From Pelagimonas sp050633425 (GTDB taxonomy: Bacteria > Pseudomonadota > Alphaproteobacteria > Rhodobacterales > Rhodobacteraceae), in contig NZ_JBOEGM010000014.1 of assembly GCF_050633425.1 (NCBI RefSeq), forward strand, positions 1 through 64,000: 64,000 bases of DNA, in the 5' to 3' direction. A model generated the notes under the pieces. It was not told the DNA's origin and ran no database searches. It saw nothing but the letters and a program-made list of their open reading frames with translations. The translations under genes and the position numbers were made by a program. Below are positions 57,313 to 64,000 of this stretch, one piece after another (position 1 is the stretch's first letter; each line of letters starts with the position of its first letter).

Positions 57313-58686
57313 ATGACCCTAAACCCGCTTGCCAAACGCTTTCCTGCAAATTTCAAATTTGGGGTGGCCACGGCGTCTTTTCAGATCGAAGGGGCGACGA
57401 AACAAGGCGGGCGAGGCCCGACGATTTGGGATGCATTTTCACATATGCCGGGCCGGGTGTATCAAGGTCATACAGGCAATGAGGCCTGCGATCATTACAA
57501 CCGCTGGGAAAGCGATCTGGACCTCATCAAGTCGCTGAACTGCGATGCTTATCGGTTTTCGATCGCCTGGTCACGGGTGTTGCCAGAGGGCCGGGGCCGG
57601 GTGAACCAAGAGGGGCTAGATTTCTATGATCGCCTTGTTGATGGCCTGGTCGCGCGTGATATTTCGGTGTTCCCTACACTGTATCATTGGGATTTGCCGC
57701 TTGCGCTGACAGGGTATGGTGGCTGGACAGACCGCGACACCGCCGATGCCTTTGCCGAATATACAAGCCATGTGGTGCGGCGTTTGGGGGATAGAATTGA
57801 CGCGCTGAGCACATTCAATGAACCTTGGTGCTCCTCCTATTTGGGCCATTTGATTGGCAAACACGCACCGGGCGAAAAGAACATTGATGCGGCGATGGCA
57901 GCCACCCATGTGATCAATCTGGCCCATGGCAAAGCGGTGCAGGCGGCGCGTGCGGAACGGGCTGACATCCAAATGGGCGTGGTCTTGAACACGATCTCGA
58001 CCTATGCTGCGAGCGATCACCCCGATGACGTGGCCGCCGCCGAACGGCATTTTCAGTTCCACAATGACATCTATTTAGGGCCAATGTTTGCTGGCAAATA
58101 TGGTGACCAGTTTCTGGATGCCTATGGCGATAAATTGCGGATGCAAGATGGGGATATGAACATTATCCACCAGCCATTGGATTGGTGGGGTTTCAACTAT
58201 TACTATCCTGCCACAGTCAAACATGACCCAAGCCCGAATGCGCCATTCCCGGCATCAGTGGCCGTGCCGTCGACCACGTCAAATGTGCGCACAGACATCG
58301 GTTGGGAGATCAAATCCGACGGGCTGACCCATCTGCTGAACCACGTTTATGACCGCTATGACATGCCGCCCTGCTACATCACCGAAAATGGTGCCTGTTA
58401 TAATATGGGGCCAGACGCGGATGGCAGTGTCGATGATCAACCGCGGCTCGATTATCTGAACGAACATATCGGCAAAGTGGCGGATGCGTTGGACAATGGC
58501 ATTCCGATGCTGGGATATTTCGCTTGGTCGCTGATGGACAATTTCGAATGGTCCGAAGGGTACAAAATGCGCTTTGGCATTGTGCATGTGGATTATGAAA
58601 CCCAGGTGCGCACGGTCAAGAAAAGCGGGAAGTGGTATGCGGCGCTATGCGCTGAACACGGTGCCGAGGTCGCGCCAGCGGAGTAA
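57313..58686 (+). CDS. Beta-glucosidase, glycoside hydrolase family 1
   Basis: A 457-residue GH1 retaining enzyme. ATG 57313 follows AGGACAGG; the longer frame from 57268 lacks a ribosome site. FKFGVATASFQIEG is the N-terminal GH1 signature. STFNEPW gives the acid/base Glu (about 170) and CYITENGA gives the nucleophile Glu (about 358). SWSLMDNFEWSEGYKMRFG supplies the sugar-binding C-terminal motif. No signal peptide is present, so it acts in the cytoplasm on imported oligosaccharides. It is convergent with the LacI gene and next to a sugar ABC operon. Confidence 0.9.
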   Translation: MTLNPLAKRFPANFKFGVATASFQIEGATKQGGRGPTIWDAFSHMPGRVYQGHTGNEACDHYNRWESDLDLIKSLNCDAYRFSIAWSRVLPEGRGRVNQEGLDFYDRLVDGLVARDISVFPTLYHWDLPLALTGYGGWTDRDTADAFAEYTSHVVRRLGDRIDALSTFNEPWCSSYLGHLIGKHAPGEKNIDAAMAATHVINLAHGKAVQAARAERADIQMGVVLNTISTYAASDHPDDVAAAERHFQFHNDIYLGPMFAGKYGDQFLDAYGDKLRMQDGDMNIIHQPLDWWGFNYYYPATVKHDPSPNAPFPASVAVPSTTSNVRTDIGWEIKSDGLTHLLNHVYDRYDMPPCYITENGACYNMGPDADGSVDDQPRLDYLNEHIGKVADALDNGIPMLGYFAWSLMDNFEWSEGYKMRFGIVHVDYETQVRTVKKSGKWYAALCAEHGAEVAPAE

Positions 58687-58724
58687 GACAGGGCGCGACG
58701 AGCTGTTCTGGTGGCCTGGGTGCT

Positions 58725-59714
58725 TTATTCGGGAACCTCAAGGAATTGCATCAAAGGGTTGTCGGGCTTTTCGATCCGCTCAATCGCCGCACGGGCCAGA
58801 AAATCACCGGCGGCCCAGGCTTCTTCATGCTGGCTGTGGATCGCTGGGCGGAAACGCTGCAAAAATGGCAAGGCCTCTTTGGAAAACAGATCGATGTCTT
58901 TGCCAATGGTCAGGCCCGCCCGTTCCAGCCCGGTGACAGATGCCATACAGGAATTGGCCGAAGCAAAAATCATCCCATCCGTATCGACGTGTTCAGAAAA
59001 CAGATCGGCTATTTCTTGTTCAATCGTCGCGGCGGAATCGTCTGACGTCACCCGTTTCATCACATGCAGATCAACGCCAAGTTCCTCGGCCTTGGCCGAG
59101 GCACCGGCGACAAGCTCTTGGCCATAGTTTTGATCCATCGGCGGGGCCACGACACGGATGGATTTACGCCCCAATCCAGCAAGTCGTTTTACCGCCAGCT
59201 GTCCATAGGTGTAATTATCAAAGTCATAATACGCATGTTGTTCCGACCAGTTTGACCGCCCATGGGTGGCAAAGGGGAACCCCTTATCAAGCAGGTAACG
59301 CACCCGCGGGTCATCGGGCTGGGTTTGGTTCATGATGATCGCGTCAGCGGCGTGTGTTTCGACGATATGCCGGATCGGACGCATCGGGTCTTCACCGGGA
59401 AAATACGGGGTGATATTGAGATGGTAACGGGTCGACCGAAGCGCCGAAGCCGCGCCATTGATCAGGCGGGCGGTCAGGTTCATGACATCAGCTTCGGTGT
59501 GAAGCACCAACGTCAGAACAAAGGTGCGTCCCGTGCGCAGACGCAGCCCCGCACGATTTGGAACATATCCGATTTCATCCGCAACCTTGCGCACACGTTC
59601 CCGCGTGTTTTGCCCAATATCTTCGGCCCCCGACAACGCACGCGACACGGTTGGCACCGCCAGCCCGGTCAATTTAGCAATTGTCTTGAGCGTGGGTCGC
59701 CGAGATTTGTTCAT
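58725..59714 (-). CDS. LacI-family transcriptional regulator
   Basis: A 329-residue repressor. The helix-turn-helix TLKTIAKLTGLAVPTVSRALSG (about 8-29) and hinge segment (IGYVPNRAGLRLRTGRT) are typical, followed by a periplasmic-binding-like effector domain. It is transcribed away from the sugar ABC operon, sharing a 208-bp region with two near-palindromic operators. It likely represses the ABC operon, the GH1 gene and perhaps the GH2 gene at the left edge, and is released by an oligosaccharide or its breakdown product. Confidence 0.9.
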   Translation of the reverse strand: MNKSRRPTLKTIAKLTGLAVPTVSRALSGAEDIGQNTRERVRKVADEIGYVPNRAGLRLRTGRTFVLTLVLHTEADVMNLTARLINGAASALRSTRYHLNITPYFPGEDPMRPIRHIVETHAADAIIMNQTQPDDPRVRYLLDKGFPFATHGRSNWSEQHAYYDFDNYTYGQLAVKRLAGLGRKSIRVVAPPMDQNYGQELVAGASAKAEELGVDLHVMKRVTSDDSAATIEQEIADLFSEHVDTDGMIFASANSCMASVTGLERAGLTIGKDIDLFSKEALPFLQRFRPAIHSQHEEAWAAGDFLARAAIERIEKPDNPLMQFLEVPE

Positions 59715-59829
59715 AAGAGCGGGGCCATCTTCGTCTGAAAACTGGAATATCTCTAGCCTAGCGGGTGGAGCGGCTCAATCGAGACGGGCTTGTTTCTTTA
59801 GGGTGCGACAAATGTGTTGCAATGTAAAT

Positions 59830-59862
59830 CTAAATCGTTTTAGTTTCTCTATAACGATTTAG
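59830..59862. promoter_or_regulatory. Two LacI-type operators in the regulator-transporter intergenic region
   Basis: CTAAATCGTTTTAG (59830-59843) and CTATAACGATTTAG (59849-59862) are near-palindromes in opposite orientation, centres 19 bp apart, roughly two helical turns. They lie between the divergent regulator and transporter genes. Confidence 0.7.
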
Positions 59863-59922
59863 TTAGCGACTCAAAAAAATCGAGCCAACCAAATCGTGCG
59901 CAACATTAGGGAGGAAAAGACG

Positions 59923-61161
59923 ATGAAATGGATGGGAGCGCTTTTGGCGACAACATCGATGGGTATTGCCGGAGCGGCGTTGGCCGAGCCGGTGAAACTT
60001 GAAGTCACGCATTGGTGGACATCTGGCGGCGAAGCGGCGGCAGTTGGTGCCCTGGCCGAGGTTTTTGCCAGCAAGTCCGACAATGAATGGGTCGATGGCG
60101 CGATTGCCGGGGGAGGCGGCACGGCGCGTCCTGTCATGATCAGCCGGATCACTGGCGGCGATCCCATGCACGCCACCCAGTTCAACCATGGCCGTCAGGC
60201 TGAAGAATTGGTTGAGGCCGGCATGATGCTTGACCTGACGGATGTGGCCGAGGCCGAAGGCTGGCGCGATATTGTGAACCCAATTGGCCTGCTGGACAGC
60301 TGCACAATCGAGGGCAAAGTCTATTGTGTGCCAATCAACATCCATTCCTGGCAGTGGCTCTGGCTGAGCAACAAGGCCTTTGCAGATGCAGGCATTGATG
60401 TGCCGAGCAACTGGAACGAATTTGTGGCCTCGGCCCCAGCGCTGGAAGCGGCGGGCAAAGTGCCTTTGGCCGTGGGTCAGCAAAGCTGGCAGACATCAGG
60501 CGCCTTTGGCGTTTTGAACGTTGCGGTTGGCGGCGAAGCCCTGTGGCGCAAGGTGAATGTCGACAAGAGCGAAGACGCTGCCCGCTCTGCCGAAATGACC
60601 GCCGTGTTTGAAGCTGCGGACACCGCGCGCAAGCTATCGTCCAACTCTAACGTCGGCGACTGGAACCTTGCCACTGCGCTGGTCATCAATGGCGACGCCG
60701 GTGCGCAAATCATGGGCGATTGGGCGCAAGGCGAATTCGCCGTTGCCGGTAAGGTTGCTGGCGAAGATTACACTTGTTTGCCGGGTCTTGGGATGCATGA
60801 AATCATCTCAACCGGGGGCGACGCGTTCTACTTCCCCAAACATGATGACCCTGCGGTGACGGCGGCCCAAAAGGAACTGGCCAGCGTGATGTTCTCGAAG
60901 GAGGCGCAGGTTGCATTCAACTTGAAAAAGGGGTCGCTCCCTGTGCGCGGTGACATTGATATGACCGCCGCAAATGACTGTATGCGCAAAGGCTTGGACA
61001 TTCTGGCCACGGGCGCAATCTTGCCATCGGGCGAACAGACACTTTCGGCCGACACAGACAACCAGCTCAAAGATCTGTTCTCTGAGTTCTGGAATGACGC
61101 CAGCATGACGGTCGAGGACGCACAAGACCGTTTCGCCGACATCATCGGTTCTGCAGACTGA
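59923..61161 (+). CDS. Sugar ABC transporter substrate-binding protein (family 1)
   Basis: A 412-residue periplasmic protein. ATG 59923 follows GGGAGGAAAAG, and the signal peptide ends GAALA before EPVKLEVTHWWTSGGEA. NIHSWQWLWLSNKAFADAGID and IMGDWAQGEF are characteristic of SBP_bac_1 sugar-binding proteins. Neighbouring GH1 and LacI genes point to a glucoside or mannoside oligosaccharide. It is the first gene of a binding protein-permease-permease-ATPase operon. Confidence 0.9.
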   Translation: MKWMGALLATTSMGIAGAALAEPVKLEVTHWWTSGGEAAAVGALAEVFASKSDNEWVDGAIAGGGGTARPVMISRITGGDPMHATQFNHGRQAEELVEAGMMLDLTDVAEAEGWRDIVNPIGLLDSCTIEGKVYCVPINIHSWQWLWLSNKAFADAGIDVPSNWNEFVASAPALEAAGKVPLAVGQQSWQTSGAFGVLNVAVGGEALWRKVNVDKSEDAARSAEMTAVFEAADTARKLSSNSNVGDWNLATALVINGDAGAQIMGDWAQGEFAVAGKVAGEDYTCLPGLGMHEIISTGGDAFYFPKHDDPAVTAAQKELASVMFSKEAQVAFNLKKGSLPVRGDIDMTAANDCMRKGLDILATGAILPSGEQTLSADTDNQLKDLFSEFWNDASMTVEDAQDRFADIIGSAD

Positions 61162-61182
61162 TCTGATCAGTCAATGCAGCTC

Positions 61183-61217
61183 GGTCGGTGCCTGACCTCC
61201 CGGAAAGGGTGCCGACC
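61183..61217 (+). promoter_or_regulatory. Intra-operon hairpin after the sugar-binding gene
   Basis: GGTCGGTGCC (61183-61192) pairs imperfectly with GGGTGCCGACC (61207-61217), followed by ATTTT. It probably attenuates or processes the transcript, giving more binding protein than permease. Confidence 0.55.
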
Positions 61218-61252
61218 ATTTTAACAGGCCCGATGATCAAGGACTTCTCTGC

Positions 61253-62149
61253 ATGCCTGACACTGCCAAACGACCTAATCCGTTGTTTCGTAACCTGACG
61301 TCGAAACTGGCGGCGCTTCCTATGATTGCGACGGCATTGATCGTCTTTGTGGGATGCACGGTCTGGACGATCTACCATTCCTTTACCAAATCGCGGATGT
61401 TGCCCAAATCGGACTTTGTCGGATTTGACCAATATGAGCGGCTTTGGGGCACGCGACGTTGGCTTGTCTCCGTTGAAAACTTAATGATTTTTGGGGCTTG
61501 CATGATGGTGCTGAGCCTGGTGATCGGCTTTTTTCTGGCGACGCTTCTGGATCAAAAAATCCGGTTTGAAAACACCATCCGCACGATCATTTTGTACCCT
61601 TTCGCCCTGAGCTTTGTTGTCACCGGCCTGGTGTGGCAATGGCTGCTGAATCCTGATTTTGGCGTGCAGAAAATCGTTCGGGATCTTGGCTGGACGAGCT
61701 TCGAATTCAATCCACTATACGACGTTAATATCGTGATCTACGGCGTGTTGATTGCCGCTCTCTGGCAGGGGTCTGGCTTTATCATGGTGGTGATGCTGGC
61801 CGGGTTGCGCGGTATTGACCAAGACATCTGGAAAGCCGCCAAAGTCGACGGGATTTCCACATGGAAAACCTATGTCTTTGTGATCATCCCAATGATGCGG
61901 CCGGTGTTTGTGACCGCACTGGTGCTGATCGCAAGCGGGATCATCAAGGTCTATGATCTGGTCAAAGCCCAGACCAATGGCGGCCCCGGCATCGCCTCCG
62001 AAGTGCCTGCAAAATACGTTATTGATATGATGTTCAACAATCTGAACCTCGGCCAAGGCTTTGCGGCCTCGACCATGATGCTGCTCTCTGTGGCCGTTAT
62101 CTTGATCCCTTGGGCTTATCTCGAATTTGGGGGCAAAAAACATGGCTGA
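61253..62149 (+). CDS. Sugar ABC transporter permease 1 (MalF-like)
   Basis: A 298-residue inner-membrane permease with six hydrophobic segments. The conserved EAA-type loop is DQDIWKAAKVDGISTWKTYVFVIIPMMRP (about 184-212), which docks the ATPase. The start lies 91 nt after the binding-protein stop, behind a hairpin. It overlaps the second permease gene by 8 nt. Confidence 0.9.
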   Translation: MPDTAKRPNPLFRNLTSKLAALPMIATALIVFVGCTVWTIYHSFTKSRMLPKSDFVGFDQYERLWGTRRWLVSVENLMIFGACMMVLSLVIGFFLATLLDQKIRFENTIRTIILYPFALSFVVTGLVWQWLLNPDFGVQKIVRDLGWTSFEFNPLYDVNIVIYGVLIAALWQGSGFIMVVMLAGLRGIDQDIWKAAKVDGISTWKTYVFVIIPMMRPVFVTALVLIASGIIKVYDLVKAQTNGGPGIASEVPAKYVIDMMFNNLNLGQGFAASTMMLLSVAVILIPWAYLEFGGKKHG

Positions 62150-63032
62150 CCTCACCGGGCCGCGTGGCCCCAAACCGCAAAAACGCCTGAATGGTCGCAC
62201 GATCATGTTGTGGTCTGTGCTGGCTGTTGTGCTGATTTACTATGCCTTGCCGCTATATGTGATGATCATCACATCGCTTAAGGGGATGCCGGAAATACGC
62301 ACGGGCAAAATCTTTGCGCCGCCGGTCGAAATCACCTTTGAGCCATGGAAAAAAGCCGCCTTCTCGGCCTGTACCGGTCTTGTGTGTGAAGGCTTAAGCG
62401 CGGGTTTCTTGAACTCAGTCAAAATCCTGATCCCCTCGCTCATTGCCTCCATCGCCGTGACATCGGTGACCGGTTACGCGCTGGCCAATTGGAAGTTCAA
62501 AGGCTCTGAAGTGTTCTTTACCATTCTGATCTTCGGGGCCTTTATCCCCTATCAGGTGATGATTTATCCGCTGGTGATCTTGCTGCGCGAACTGGGTCTG
62601 TTTGGATCAATCTCGGGGCTGGTGTTGATCCACACCATCTTTGCGATGCCGATCCTGACGCTGTTGTTTCGCAATTACTTTACCTCGCTCCCCGATGAGC
62701 TGTTCAAAGCCGCCCGTGTGGACGGAGCCGGGTTCTGGGGCATCTATTTTCGGATCATGGTGCCAATGTCTTTGCCGATCTTCATGGTCGCAATCATCTT
62801 GCAGATCACCGGTATCTGGAACGATTTCCTGTTTGGCGTGATCTATACCAAGCCCGAACATTACCCGATGACGGTGCAGCTTAATAACATCGTCAACGCG
62901 GTTCAGGGCGTTAAGGAATACAACGTCAATATGGCGGCAACCCTGCTGACCGGCCTTGTTCCACTGACCATCTACTTTGCTTCTGGCAAACTCTTTGTGC
63001 GCGGCATTGCTGCTGGCGCTGTGAAAGGCTGA
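62142..63032 (+). CDS. Sugar ABC transporter permease 2 (MalG-like)
   Basis: A 296-residue permease from ATG 62142, within the end of the first permease. The EAA loop is LPDELFKAARVDGAGFWGIYFRIMVPMSLP. Six hydrophobic segments are visible, and the C terminus KLFVRGIAAGAVKG is the usual MalG end. The ATPase gene begins 6 nt later. Confidence 0.9.
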   Translation: MADLTGPRGPKPQKRLNGRTIMLWSVLAVVLIYYALPLYVMIITSLKGMPEIRTGKIFAPPVEITFEPWKKAAFSACTGLVCEGLSAGFLNSVKILIPSLIASIAVTSVTGYALANWKFKGSEVFFTILIFGAFIPYQVMIYPLVILLRELGLFGSISGLVLIHTIFAMPILTLLFRNYFTSLPDELFKAARVDGAGFWGIYFRIMVPMSLPIFMVAIILQITGIWNDFLFGVIYTKPEHYPMTVQLNNIVNAVQGVKEYNVNMAATLLTGLVPLTIYFASGKLFVRGIAAGAVKG

Positions 63033-63038
63033 CGTAAT

Positions 63039-64000
63039 ATGACCACGCAAACCCCTTCTGTTTCCATTCAGGGTCTGCAACTAAATTTCGGCGCGGTCGA
63101 AGTGCTCAAGAACCTTGATCTCGATATTGCGCCAGGTGAATTTCTTGTGCTGTTGGGATCGTCCGGTTGCGGCAAATCTACCTTGCTCAACTGCATCGCC
63201 GGGTTGCTGGATCTGACCGATGGGCAAATCCACATCAACGGCCGCAATGTCACTTGGGCCGAACCAAGTGATCGTGGCATCGGCATGGTTTTTCAAAGCT
63301 ATGCTTTGTATCCGCAGATGACCGTCGAAGGAAACATGAGCTTTGGTCTCAAAAATTCCGGCATGCCCAAGGCCGAAATCAAAGAGCGTGTCGCCCGTGC
63401 CGCATCGGTGTTGCAGATTGAACCGCTCTTGAAACGCAAACCCTCTGCTCTGTCAGGCGGCCAGCGTCAGAGGGTAGCGATTGGCCGGGCCTTGGTGCGG
63501 GATGTGGATGTGTTTTTGTTCGACGAACCGCTGTCGAACCTTGATGCCAAACTGCGCACCGATCTGCGGGTTGAGCTCAAACGCCTGCATGAGCGGCTGC
63601 AAAACACCATGATCTACGTGACCCACGATCAGGTCGAAGCGATGACCTTGGCGGATCGAATTGCGGTGATGAAGGGCGGCAAGATCATGCAGCTTGGCAC
63701 CCCGGATGAAATCTATAACCGCCCGCAAAATCTCTATGTGGCGGATTTCATCGGTGCCCCTGCGATGAATTTTGTGCGCGGGCGGCTTGAAAATGATCTG
63801 CTGATCTTTGGAGGCCGCGCGCTGTCGGTCGGAACCTATCCCTTTACCTCGCGGCCCAACAAAAGCGATATTGTTCTTGGAATACGGCCCGAAAACCTGG
63901 CGCTTGGTCCCGCCGCGCAACGCTGCGATTTGCAGATCGAACTGACCGTTGATCTGGTTGAGAAAATGGGGGCTGACACCTTGGTTTGGTCCGAACTGGA
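63039..64000 (+). CDS. Sugar ABC transporter ATPase (MalK/UgpC-like), truncated by the window edge
   Basis: The visible 320 residues of a MalK-type ATPase. Walker A is GSSGCGKSTL, the Q-loop is FQSYALYPQMTV, the signature is LSGGQRQRVAIGRAL, Walker B is VFLFDEPLSNLDAKLR and the switch His is in YVTHDQVEAMTL. A regulatory OB-fold (TOBE) region begins after residue 240 (GAPAMNFVRG, VLGIRPENL). It runs off base 64000, so any further operon genes are unseen. Confidence 0.9.
   Translation, partial: MTTQTPSVSIQGLQLNFGAVEVLKNLDLDIAPGEFLVLLGSSGCGKSTLLNCIAGLLDLTDGQIHINGRNVTWAEPSDRGIGMVFQSYALYPQMTVEGNMSFGLKNSGMPKAEIKERVARAASVLQIEPLLKRKPSALSGGQRQRVAIGRALVRDVDVFLFDEPLSNLDAKLRTDLRVELKRLHERLQNTMIYVTHDQVEAMTLADRIAVMKGGKIMQLGTPDEIYNRPQNLYVADFIGAPAMNFVRGRLENDLLIFGGRALSVGTYPFTSRPNKSDIVLGIRPENLALGPAAQRCDLQIELTVDLVEKMGADTLVWSEL

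Overview
The window looks like a marine alphaproteobacterium of the Rhodobacteraceae (Roseobacter group). The reasons are high-GC coding sequence, a Rep_3/RepB-type replication initiator divergent from a parAB pair, a Liv-type ABC operon and Roseobacter-like gene content. The rep-parAB module at 14.6-18.9 kb suggests the whole window is part of an extrachromosomal element (plasmid or chromid). That is an inference, because neither replicon end is visible.

Layout. 1-1.8 kb: a beta-mannosidase (GH2) with an in-frame amber codon, running off the left edge. 2-4 kb: a PAS-PAS hybrid histidine kinase. 4.2-9.8 kb: a Liv-type ABC operon (binding protein, two ATPases, two permeases) ending in an alpha/beta hydrolase. 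10-10.9 kb: a second, membrane-anchored alpha/beta hydrolase behind a large inverted repeat. 11-14.6 kb: a CoA-thioester catabolic operon (two hotdog hydratases, acyl-CoA ligase, crotonase) led by a TetR regulator. 14.6-18.9 kb: replication and partition genes with an origin-like intergenic region and two candidate parS palindromes. 19.3-35.8 kb: surface and secreted functions. These are a small secreted protein paired with a tail-fibre-like protein, a sulfotransferase/pyruvyltransferase/GT25 trio, a permease fused to FG-GAP and ASPIC/UnbV domains, and a giant autotransporter-like adhesin broken by two runs of N. 35.9-50.1 kb: a type II secretion system (C, D, E, F, G, H, I, J, K, L, M and prepilin peptidase) with two Sel1-repeat proteins and a TPR lipoprotein embedded. 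50.3-57.1 kb: TamB, TamA and a DUF4105 membrane protein. 57.3-64 kb: a GH1 beta-glucosidase, a LacI-family regulator and a sugar ABC transporter whose ATPase runs off the right edge.

How the parts connect. Two small regulons can be read from repeated operators. A motif ATGAA-N6-TTCAT lies at the TetR promoter (14592-14607) and in front of the Liv operon (4136-4151). This suggests one TetR repressor controls both uptake and CoA-dependent breakdown of a carboxylic acid. A second motif, CTAAATCG(T/A)TTTAG-like, lies before the GH1 gene, twice before the sugar ABC operon and once before the GH2 gene. This suggests the LacI-family protein controls a dispersed oligosaccharide-use regulon.

The two N runs in the adhesin sit inside an exact 606-nt repeat. 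The repeat period predicts 372 nt for each gap, which restores one frame of 3,214 codons. No tRNA, rRNA, CRISPR array or complete insertion sequence was seen.
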